This document shows, piece by piece, positions 15,149 through 21,575 of a DNA stretch of 31,554 bases (its first letter is position 1; each line of letters starts with the position of its first letter). Below the pieces are notes generated by a model. It was not told the origin of the DNA. It did not search any database and was given only the letters and a program-made list of their open reading frames with translations. Origin of the DNA: an uncultured Eubacteriales bacterium (GTDB lineage: Bacteria; Bacillota; Clostridia; Oscillospirales; Oscillospiraceae). The stretch lies in NCBI GenBank assembly GCA_900550705.1, contig URTG01000003.1, positions 1 to 31,554 on the forward strand. The letters are read 5' to 3'. The position numbers and the translations under genes are program-made.

Positions 15149-16291
15149 TCAAAGCCCGAAATAGGATTCAATCTCCCCCCGGGCGGCCCGGACGGAGCCC
15201 TGGACGAACCCGGGCTTTCCGCCGCCCCGGCCGTTGAGGGCGGCGTTCATCTCCTTGGTAAAGGTCCGCAGGTCGCCGTCGCGCAGACCGATGGCGTACT
15301 TATAGCCCTGCGCCTCGTCGCCGGAGAAGCAGGCCACCCGGCCCATACGGGTCTGCATCAGCGCGTCGCACAGGCGGCGCAGTCCGTCGGAGGACAGGCC
15401 GTCCTCAAACAGCAGCAGGTCGCCGGAGCCGGCGTGCTCCACCGCCAGGGCGGCAAAGCGGCGCTCCTCCATGGTGCAGACGCGGGACTTCAGCGCGTTG
15501 TTCTCCTCCAGCAGCCGCTGGACGGCGGCGGCCGTCTCGAAGGGCTTGGCGGACAGCAGGTTGGAAATGCGGTGGTTCTGCTCCGCCAGCCCACTGAGCC
15601 AGCGCAGCGCCCGTCCGCCGCAGACCAGCTCAATGCGGACGCCCTCCCGGAACCTCTGCATCGACAGCAGCTTCACCAGCCCGATCTGCCCGGTGGCGGC
15701 CACATGGGTGCCGCAGCAGGCGCACACGTCCGCCCCGGGGAAGGAGACGATCCGCACCCGGCCGGTGAGGGCTTTCTTGCTCCGATAGTCCAGCGCCTCC
15801 AGCTCCTGGGGCGTGGGGTAGGTGATGACGGTGGGGTGGTCCTGCCAGATATAGCGGTTGGTCTCCGCCTCCAGCTCCCGGAGCTGGACCTCGTCCAGGG
15901 TGATGTTCAGGTCGATGGTGATCATGTCGCTGCCCATGTGGAAGCCCACATTGTCGCACCCCCACTTGCTGTGGGCGATGCCGGAGACGATGTGTTCCCC
16001 GGAGTGGTTCTGCATCAGGTCAAAGCGGCGGTCCCAGTCGATCTCGCCCTCTACCTGGGTGCCGCACGCCAGCGGGCCGTCGCAGAGGTGGACCACATGG
16101 CCGTCCCGCTCGTGGACCTCCAGCACCTTCACGCCCCCCAGGGTGCCCACGTCATAGGGCTGGCCGCCCCCCTCGGGGTAGAAGGCGGTCTGGTTCAGAC
16201 AGATTTCCCACCCCCTCTTGCCCTGGGTACAGGCGGTCACGGCGGCGGTGAACCTGGTTTGATAGGCATTTTCTTCATACAGCTTTTCCAT
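15149..16291 (-). CDS. AlaX-type alanyl-tRNA trans-editing protein with DHHA1-like C-terminus
   Basis: A free-standing relative of the AlaRS editing domain that hydrolyses mischarged Ser-tRNA(Ala) or Gly-tRNA(Ala) in the cytoplasm. The zinc-ligand pairs are present: H96 and H100 (HSGEH), and C192 and H196 (CCGTH). The substrate-side motif NQTAFYPEGGGQPYD lies near residue 33. At 380 aa it is longer than AlaX-S and AlaX-M. The C-terminal part (GDLLLFEDGLSSDGLRRL onward, ending GGGKPGFVQGS) resembles the DHHA1 domain, so it is the AlaX-L form. ATG at 16291 has gcgagg 8 nt upstream; an earlier in-frame GTG overlaps that site. It is divergent from der. Confidence 0.92.
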   Translation of the reverse strand: MEKLYEENAYQTRFTAAVTACTQGKRGWEICLNQTAFYPEGGGQPYDVGTLGGVKVLEVHERDGHVVHLCDGPLACGTQVEGEIDWDRRFDLMQNHSGEHIVSGIAHSKWGCDNVGFHMGSDMITIDLNITLDEVQLRELEAETNRYIWQDHPTVITYPTPQELEALDYRSKKALTGRVRIVSFPGADVCACCGTHVAATGQIGLVKLLSMQRFREGVRIELVCGGRALRWLSGLAEQNHRISNLLSAKPFETAAAVQRLLEENNALKSRVCTMEERRFAALAVEHAGSGDLLLFEDGLSSDGLRRLCDALMQTRMGRVACFSGDEAQGYKYAIGLRDGDLRTFTKEMNAALNGRGGGKPGFVQGSVRAARGEIESYFGL

Positions 16292-16407
16292 GAAAAGCAC
16301 CTCGCAATCTGTGAGAATCGTTGCCCATAGCCTACCACGTTTCGCCGAAAAAGGGAAGCCTATGGCGGGAAAAAGCGGAAAAGTCCCCTCAGATTTGCGT
16401 CTATGGC

Positions 16408-16436
16408 TTGCAATCCGGGGAATCCTATTGTAAAAT
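16408..16436 (+). promoter_or_regulatory. Sigma-A-type promoter of der-plsY-gpsA
   Basis: TTGCAA (16408-16413) and TAAAAT (16431-16436) are spaced by 17 bp. The leader to the der ATG is about 50 nt and has a gagagg ribosome site near 16480. Confidence 0.65.
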
Positions 16437-16491
16437 GGAGGGACAGTACCGGCGCGCTCCGCCGGAAAGCCTGAGAAATGAGAGGAATACT

Positions 16492-17817
16492 ATGAAGCCT
16501 TTGGTTGCCATTGTGGGCCGCCCCAACGTGGGGAAGTCCATGCTGTTCAATAAGCTGTGCGGACAGCGCCTGTCCATTGTAGAGGACACGCCCGGCGTGA
16601 CCCGCGACCGCCTGTATGCCCAGTGTGAGTGGCGGAACCGGGTGTTTGACATTGTAGACACCGGCGGTATCGAGCCGGGGACCGACGACCAGATCCTGTC
16701 CTTCATGCGGGAGCAGGCGGAGATCGCCATCCAGGCCGCCACCGTGATCGTCTTCGTCTGCGACATCAAGACCGGCATGACCGCCGCCGACCAGGAGGTG
16801 GCCAATATGCTCCTGCGCTCCCGCAAGCCCGTGGTGCTGGCGGTGAACAAGGCCGACCAGACCGGCCGGGAGAACCCCGATGTATACGAGTTCTACAACC
16901 TGGGCCTGGGCGACCCCATCTCCGTCTCCGCCCTGCACGGGCACGGCACCGGCGACCTTCTGGATGCCTGCTTCGCCTACTTCCCCCCAGAGGAGGAGGA
17001 GGACGAGGAGGAGGACGTGATCCGCGTGGCCCTCATCGGCAAGCCCAACGTGGGCAAGTCCTCCCTGGTGAACCGTATTCTGGGGGAGGAGCGGGTCATT
17101 GTCTCCAACGTGGCCGGAACCACCCGCGACGCGGTGGACAGCTACTTTGAAAACGAGTGCGGCAAGTACCGCTTGATCGACACCGCCGGAATGCGGAAGA
17201 AATCCCGGGTGGACGACCGCATTGAGAAGTTCTCCGTCCTCCGGGCCACCATGGCCATCGAGCGCAGCGATGTGTGTCTCATTATGATCGATGCCCAGGA
17301 GGGCGTCACCGAGCAGGACACCAAGGTGGCCGGCCTGGCCCACGAGGCGGGCAAGGCCTGTATCGTGGTGGTCAACAAGTGGGACGCCATCGAAAAAGAC
17401 GGCAAGACCATGGACAAGATGCGGAAGGATGTGGAGCGGGATTTGTCCTTTATGTCCTACGCCCCCATTATTTTCATCTCCGCCATGACCGGTCAGCGGG
17501 TAGACCGGCTGTTTGAGATGATCAACTACGTCAACAACCAGGCCGTCACCCGCATCTCCACCGGGATGCTGAACAACGTTCTGTCCGACGCCACCGCCCG
17601 GGTGCAGCCCCCCACGGACAAGGGCCGCCGCCTGAAAATCTACTATATGACCCAGGTGGGTGTCCGTCCGCCCCACTTCGTCTGCTTCTGCAACGATGCC
17701 CGACTGTTCCACTTCTCCTATCAGCGCTATCTGGAAAATCAGATTCGCGCCACCTTCGGCCTGGAGGGAACCCCCGTCCGCATGAGCATCCGGCAGAAGG
17801 GCGACAAGGAGGGGTAA
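16492..17817 (+). CDS. der: Ribosome-assembly GTPase Der (EngA)
   Basis: Der is an essential tandem GTPase that acts in maturation of the large ribosomal subunit. The length of 441 aa from ATG 16492 is typical. The first G domain has GRPNVGKS (9-16) and DTGGIEPG; the second has GKPNVGKSS near residue 184 and DTAGMRKK near 231. An acidic EEEEDEEED linker joins them. The KH-like C-terminal domain ends MSIRQKGDKEG. The frame is open further upstream, but GRPNVGKS starts 9 residues after this ATG as in other Der proteins, and the promoter at 16408-16436 lies inside that extension. plsY follows after 4 bp. Confidence 0.97.
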   Translation: MKPLVAIVGRPNVGKSMLFNKLCGQRLSIVEDTPGVTRDRLYAQCEWRNRVFDIVDTGGIEPGTDDQILSFMREQAEIAIQAATVIVFVCDIKTGMTAADQEVANMLLRSRKPVVLAVNKADQTGRENPDVYEFYNLGLGDPISVSALHGHGTGDLLDACFAYFPPEEEEDEEEDVIRVALIGKPNVGKSSLVNRILGEERVIVSNVAGTTRDAVDSYFENECGKYRLIDTAGMRKKSRVDDRIEKFSVLRATMAIERSDVCLIMIDAQEGVTEQDTKVAGLAHEAGKACIVVVNKWDAIEKDGKTMDKMRKDVERDLSFMSYAPIIFISAMTGQRVDRLFEMINYVNNQAVTRISTGMLNNVLSDATARVQPPTDKGRRLKIYYMTQVGVRPPHFVCFCNDARLFHFSYQRYLENQIRATFGLEGTPVRMSIRQKGDKEG

Positions 17818-17821
17818 GCCC

Positions 17822-18493
17822 ATGACTGTGCTGATTGATGTGCTCCCGTTTCTGCTGACCGCCGCCCTGGCCTACTTCTGCGGCTGCTTTAACGGCGCGG
17901 TGATCGTTTCGAAGTATATCCTGCGGGACGACGTGCGGAACCACGGCAGCGGCAACGCCGGACTGACCAACTTCTTCCGCACCTTCGGCGGCCCGCTGAC
18001 CCTGGTGGTCATTCTCACCGACGTGCTCAAGGCCGTGGCGGCCATCTCGCTGGCCGTGTGGCTGAGCGGGCTGGTGGGTCCCGCCTCCGCCGTCAGCGGG
18101 TGGTTCCGGGGGGCCGACCTGACCGTGGTATTCAAATACTGGGGCGGTCTGTTCTGCCTGCTGGGACATATGTTCCCCTATATGTTCCAGTTCAAGGGGG
18201 GCAAGGGCATCCTCTCCGGCGGCACCATCGCCATTATGATCGACTGGCGGATCGCGCTGGTGGTCTGGGGCGGCTTTCTGCTGCTGGCGGTGTGTACCCG
18301 CTATGTGTCTCTTGGCTCCTGCTGGGCCGGGGGGAGCTTTCCCTTTGCCACCTGGTTCGCCTACCATAATGTGCCCATCACCGTGCTGGCATTGGCGATC
18401 GGCGTGCTGATCCTCTATATGCACCGGGGAAACATCCACCGGCTGCTCACGGGAACGGAAAACAAATTCAGCTTACATAAAAAGAAGTCATAA
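17822..18493 (+). CDS. plsY: Glycerol-3-phosphate acyltransferase PlsY
   Basis: A membrane enzyme that transfers acyl groups from acyl-phosphate to the sn-1 position of glycerol-3-phosphate, the first step of phospholipid synthesis in most Gram-positives. At 223 aa it has several membrane helices. The three PlsY motifs are present: SGNAGLTNFFRTFG (near residue 42), GHMFPYMFQFKGGKGI (near 118) and HRGNIHRLLTGTEN near the C-terminus. The aaggagg site at 17808-17814 overlaps the end of der. gpsA follows 13 bp later and makes its substrate. Confidence 0.96.
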   Translation: MTVLIDVLPFLLTAALAYFCGCFNGAVIVSKYILRDDVRNHGSGNAGLTNFFRTFGGPLTLVVILTDVLKAVAAISLAVWLSGLVGPASAVSGWFRGADLTVVFKYWGGLFCLLGHMFPYMFQFKGGKGILSGGTIAIMIDWRIALVVWGGFLLLAVCTRYVSLGSCWAGGSFPFATWFAYHNVPITVLALAIGVLILYMHRGNIHRLLTGTENKFSLHKKKS

Positions 18494-18506
18494 GGAGGAA
18501 CTGACC

Positions 18507-19511
18507 ATGAAAATTACCGTCGTGGGAAGCGGCGGCTGGGGCACGGCCCTGGCGCTGCTGCTGCTGGAAAACGGAAACGACGTGACGCTCTGGTCCTTTC
18601 ACGAGGCGGAGTCCAACATCCTGCGGGAGACCCGGGAGAACCCCCTGCTGAAGGGCGTAACGCTGCCCGAGGGACTGAAATTCACCACCGACCTGGCCGC
18701 CGTGCGGGGCTGCGAGCTGGTGGTCATGGCCACCCCGTCCTTCGCCGTTCGCGGCACTGCTACCAAGCTGAAGGAGCTGCTGGACCCCGGCACGATCCTG
18801 GTGTCCGTCTCCAAGGGCATCGAGAAGGACAGCTCCCTGCGCCTCAGCCAGGTCATCCAGGCCGAGGTGGGGGACAAGTGCCCTGTGGTCGTTCTGTCCG
18901 GCCCCTCCCATGCCGAGGAGGTGGGCCGCCACATCCCCACCGGCGTGGTGGCCGCCGCCGACGACCTGAAGCTGGCGGAGAAGGTCCAGGACGTATTTAT
19001 GAACCAGCGCTTCCGGGTCTACACCAGCGACGACAAGGTGGGAACGGAGATCTGCGCGGCCCTGAAAAACGTGATTGCCCTGTGCGCCGGCTGCTGTGAC
19101 GGCATGGGCTGCGGCGACAACACCAAGGCCCTGCTGATGACCCGCGGCCTGGCGGAGATGGCCCGCCTGGGCGTGGCGCTGGGCGGCAAGAAGGAGAGCT
19201 TTACCGGCCTTGCCGGCGTAGGCGACCTGATCGTCACCTGCTGCTCCATGCACTCCCGCAACCGCCGCTGCGGCATTCTCATTGGCCAGGGCAAGCCTGT
19301 GGAGGAGGCCGTGAAGGAGATCGGCGCCGTGGTGGAGGGCTACTATGCCGCCGCCAACGCCCGCGCTCTGGCCCGGCGGGTGGGCGTGGAAATGCCCATC
19401 GCCCAGGCCGCCTACGAGGTCCTGTACGAGGGCCGCAATGTCCACGGCGTGGTCACCGACCTGATGACCCGCTCCAAGCGCTCCGAGCTGGAGGAGGGCT
19501 GGAGCTGCTGA
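18507..19511 (+). CDS. gpsA: NAD(P)-dependent glycerol-3-phosphate dehydrogenase GpsA
   Basis: Reduces dihydroxyacetone phosphate to sn-glycerol-3-phosphate for PlsY. At 334 aa it has the Rossmann dinucleotide-binding motif VVGSGGWGTALA (residues 4-15). LSGPSHAEEV lies near 131, and the active-site region ALKNVIALCAGCCDGMGCG near 184, with the catalytic Lys in LKNV. GLAGVGDLIVTC lies near 235, followed by SRNR. A strong aaggagg ribosome site precedes the ATG. It is the last gene of the der-plsY-gpsA unit, with a terminator 20 bp downstream. Confidence 0.97.
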   Translation: MKITVVGSGGWGTALALLLLENGNDVTLWSFHEAESNILRETRENPLLKGVTLPEGLKFTTDLAAVRGCELVVMATPSFAVRGTATKLKELLDPGTILVSVSKGIEKDSSLRLSQVIQAEVGDKCPVVVLSGPSHAEEVGRHIPTGVVAAADDLKLAEKVQDVFMNQRFRVYTSDDKVGTEICAALKNVIALCAGCCDGMGCGDNTKALLMTRGLAEMARLGVALGGKKESFTGLAGVGDLIVTCCSMHSRNRRCGILIGQGKPVEEAVKEIGAVVEGYYAAANARALARRVGVEMPIAQAAYEVLYEGRNVHGVVTDLMTRSKRSELEEGWSC

Positions 19512-19531
19512 GGCTTCTCATTTCCTTATGG

Positions 19532-19566
19532 ACCCCCGGAGGACCGCTGCGTCCCCCGGGGGTTTT
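19532..19566 (+). terminator. Rho-independent terminator after gpsA
   Basis: acccccggaggac (19532-19544) pairs with gtcccccgggggt (19551-19563), with one mismatch and a 6-nt loop. The stem is followed by a short T-run ending at 19566. The putative sigma-K-like promoter for the next unit begins only 2 bp later. Confidence 0.8.
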
Positions 19567-19567
19567 C

Positions 19568-19595
19568 ACGTCTGTCCCTCTCCCGGCATAGCATA
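19568..19595 (+). promoter_or_regulatory. Mother-cell sigma-K-like promoter of the SpoIID-like unit
   Basis: AC (19568-19569), a 17-bp spacer, then CATAGCATA (19587-19595). This is an exact match to the B. subtilis sigma-K consensus AC-N16/17-CATANNNTA. The same nine-base -10 occurs on the minus strand at 26505-26513. It directly follows the gpsA terminator, which supports an independent transcription start here. Sigma-E has a similar -10 and cannot be excluded. Confidence 0.6.
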
Positions 19596-19606
19596 GACCA
19601 ACACCC

Positions 19607-19621
19607 GCGGGCGCGGCCCGC
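19607..19621 (+). other. Leader hairpin next to the ribosome site of the 132-aa gene
   Basis: GCGGGC (19607-19612) and GCCCGC (19616-19621) enclose GCG and sit immediately before aggaggagg, the ribosome site of the next gene. The placement mirrors the hairpins at 11840-11858 and 21541-21557. Confidence 0.45.
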
Positions 19622-19637
19622 AGGAGGAGGGACTGCC

Positions 19638-20036
19638 ATGTCAGAATCGGGAACGTTATTGGTGCGGGTCTACGCCTCCCAGGCGGAGATTCCGGTGAAG
19701 GGGGCCACGGTAGTGGTGACCGCCGCAGGGCGGCGGGGAAAGCAGCGGCTGCTGTCCGTTCAGATCACCGACAGCAGCGGAAAGATCAAGCCCATTCCCA
19801 TTTCCGCCCCGGACCGGGCGGAGAGCGAGGTCTGCGGGCTGCCCGACAGCGCGGCCCCCTTTGCCGTGTGCGATGTGTGGGCGGAGCACCCGGGATATGC
19901 CATGCTGCGGATCAAGGGCGTTCAGATCTTCTCCGGCATTGAGACGGTGCAGAACATCGAGCTGATTCCCCTGGGGGTGGGGGAGAGCAGCTTGCAGCAC
20001 CTGGACGTGCGGGACATTCCCGCCCAGAGTCTGTGA
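19638..20036 (+). CDS. Small beta-sandwich (carboxypeptidase-regulatory-like) protein, likely sporulation-linked
   Basis: A 132-aa protein. Residues 5-60 (GTLLVRVYASQAEIPVKGATVVV, then ITDSSGKIKPIPI) follow the pattern of carboxypeptidase-regulatory/transthyretin-like domains. A second part (VCDVWAEHPGYAMLRIKGVQIFSG) has the same strand-rich character. There is no signal peptide, membrane helix or catalytic motif. An aggaggagg site precedes the ATG. It is 7 bp upstream of the SpoIID-like gene, so the two are co-transcribed. The upstream promoter fits a mother-cell sigma factor. A structural or partner role for the hydrolase is likely but not shown. Confidence 0.75.
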   Translation: MSESGTLLVRVYASQAEIPVKGATVVVTAAGRRGKQRLLSVQITDSSGKIKPIPISAPDRAESEVCGLPDSAAPFAVCDVWAEHPGYAMLRIKGVQIFSGIETVQNIELIPLGVGESSLQHLDVRDIPAQSL

Positions 20037-20043
20037 GGCGGCG

Positions 20044-21150
20044 ATGATCGTTGTCACTCCCTATGTGCCGGAGACCATCACCGTCCACCTGGGACCGCCG
20101 GACCAGTGGGCGGAAAATGTAACGGTGAGCTTTCCGGACTATGTGAAGAACGTGGCCTCCAGTGAAATTTACCCCACCTGGGAGCCGGCGGCCATCCGGG
20201 CCAATATCCTGGCCATTATCTCCTTTGCCCTGAACCGGGTGTATACCGAGTTTTACCCCAGCCGGGGCTATGACTTTCAAATCACGGCCACCACGGCCTA
20301 CGACCAGAAGTTCATCCGGGGCCGGAACATTTTTGAAAACATCAGCCGGGTGGTGGATGAGATTTTTAACCACTACATCCGCCGCAAGGGCTTTGTGGAG
20401 CCTCTGTCCGCCAAGTTCTGCAACGGAACCACCACCACCTGCGACGGCCTGTCGCAGTGGGGCAGCCAGGAGATGGCCCAGGCGGGGGCAAACTCCATGG
20501 ACATTCTCTACCGCTATTACGGCAAAGACATCGAGCTGGTCCAGGACACCCCCGTGCAGGATGTGCATGGCAGCTACCCCGACCCGCCCCTGCGGCTTGG
20601 CTCCGTGGGGGACCAGGTGGTGGCGGTCCAGGTCATGCTCAACCGGATCGCCCGGAACTACCCGGCCATTCCCAAAATCTCCGCCATCACCGGGACCTAT
20701 CAGCAGGAGACGGAGGCCGCAGTGAAGGAATTCCAGCGGATCTTCAACCTCACCCCGGACGGGGTGGTGGGGAAGGGGACCTGGTATCAGATGGTCTATC
20801 TCTATGTGGGGGTCAAACGGCTGGCGGAGCTGGTCAGCGAGGGGCAGGATTTCACCCGGGTCCAGTTCCGCTACCCCGGTGTGCTCCGGGAGGGGGACGC
20901 CAACGACTCCGTCAAGGTGCTGCAATATATGATGTCGGTCCTGGCGGAATTCAACAATACCCTCCGGCCCGTAACGGCAGACGGGGTGTTCGGCCCTGCC
21001 ACCACCCTGGCGGTGCGCCGCTACCAGACCCAGCGGGGCCTGACGGCCGACGGCATTGTGGGCGCAGCCACCTGGAACTCGATCTACCGGGGCTTTTCCC
21101 GGCTGAATGCTTACGGAAAACGCCGGAACCTGGGGGAGCAGGAGGATTGA
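20044..21150 (+). CDS. SpoIID/LytB-like protein with two peptidoglycan-binding domains
   Basis: A 368-aa protein. Residues 28-165 match the SpoIID pattern: FPDYVKNVASSEIYPTWEP with an acidic residue (E41) where SpoIID has its catalytic Glu, an Ala-rich helix (IRANILAIISFALNRV), and DGLSQWGSQEMAQAGANSM before ILYRYYG. Two PG_binding_1 domains follow: about 182-255 (GSVGDQVVAVQVMLN to DGVVGKGTWYQMV) and about 280-352 (REGDANDSVKVLQYMM to DGIVGAATWNSIY). SpoIID is a lytic transglycosylase that acts on denuded glycan during engulfment. This copy lacks the N-terminal membrane anchor and carries wall-binding repeats instead. It sits 7 bp after the small beta-sandwich gene. Enzymatic activity is inferred, not shown. 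Confidence 0.85.
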   Translation: MIVVTPYVPETITVHLGPPDQWAENVTVSFPDYVKNVASSEIYPTWEPAAIRANILAIISFALNRVYTEFYPSRGYDFQITATTAYDQKFIRGRNIFENISRVVDEIFNHYIRRKGFVEPLSAKFCNGTTTTCDGLSQWGSQEMAQAGANSMDILYRYYGKDIELVQDTPVQDVHGSYPDPPLRLGSVGDQVVAVQVMLNRIARNYPAIPKISAITGTYQQETEAAVKEFQRIFNLTPDGVVGKGTWYQMVYLYVGVKRLAELVSEGQDFTRVQFRYPGVLREGDANDSVKVLQYMMSVLAEFNNTLRPVTADGVFGPATTLAVRRYQTQRGLTADGIVGAATWNSIYRGFSRLNAYGKRRNLGEQED

Positions 21151-21157
21151 AGGAGAT

Positions 21158-21199
21158 CAGCTTGTCAAAAAAAGGCTTCGCCGCTTTTTTGCCAAGCTG
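21158..21199 (+). repeat. Dispersed hairpin repeat, copy A (terminator-like)
   Basis: cagcttgtcaaaaaaaggc pairs with gcttttttgccaagctg around a short loop, making a near-continuous stem. It begins 8 bp after the SpoIID-like stop and probably acts as its terminator. Closely related hairpins lie at 25849-25888 and 30855-30892, so this is one member of a dispersed family. Confidence 0.7.
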
Positions 21200-21201
21200 C
21201 A

Positions 21202-21226
21202 AACATTTTAACTGCGTTAAAATGTT
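21202..21226. repeat. AT-rich perfect palindrome
   Basis: aacattttaac (21202-21212) and gttaaaatgtt (21216-21226) are exact complements around tgc, giving an 11-bp stem. It lies directly after repeat copy A and is strikingly AT-rich for this window. It could be part of a larger repeat unit or a regulator operator. No gene starts right next to it. Confidence 0.6.
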
Positions 21227-21290
21227 ATTGATTTCAACTGATTACACCTCAGGCTATGCGAAGGGGGCGGGGCGGGTGACGGGAGCCGCG

Positions 21291-21452
21291 TTAGCAGACC
21301 CGATAAAAGACCCGGTTGCCCGCCTGCCGGGCAGACAGCAGCTCCAGGCCGTGAAATTTCAGCACAAAGCTCCGGATGGTGGCGTAGGCGGCGCGGCCGA
21401 AATCCCGCTCCAGCTGCTTGGTGGTGAACTCCTCGCTCCGCGAAAAAACCAC
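21291..21452 (-). pseudogene. Remnant of a winged-helix/HTH C-terminal domain
   Basis: The minus strand encodes 53 residues from a possible GTG at 21452: VVFSRSEEFTTKQLERDFG, then a helix and a basic beta-hairpin ending GNRVFYRVC. The pattern (FTTKQL, AATIR-type helix, R-x-G-x-R-x-FYR wing) resembles the winged-helix end of a larger protein. There is no convincing ribosome site, and the frame runs upstream into the NSS transporter promoter, so no full gene can exist here. A degraded gene end is the best explanation. A genuine 53-aa protein is possible. Otherwise the stretch 21227-21485 shows nothing. Confidence 0.4.
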
Positions 21453-21486
21453 CAGACCGCCCCGGCTTTTCCAGGGAATGTTCGGT

Positions 21487-21515
21487 TTAACTGGACAGAA
21501 GGGACAATCTATGAT
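21487..21515 (+). promoter_or_regulatory. Promoter of the NSS transporter unit
   Basis: TTAACT (21487-21492) and TATGAT (21510-21515) are spaced by 17 bp. A predicted start near 21522 places the transporter ATG at 21576 and rules out the longer upstream frame. Confidence 0.55.
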
Positions 21516-21540
21516 AGGATGGAAACCACAATCAAAAGTA

Positions 21541-21557
21541 TGCCCGCCCGGCGGGCA
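21541..21557 (+). other. Leader hairpin before the NSS transporter ribosome site
   Basis: tgcccgcc (21541-21548) and ggcgggca (21550-21557) form a near-perfect palindrome, 3 bp before the taggag ribosome site. In RNA it would fold with about 6 bp and a small loop. The placement resembles 11840-11858 and 19607-19621. Confidence 0.45.
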
Positions 21558-21575
21558 GATAGGAGTACGTTTGGT

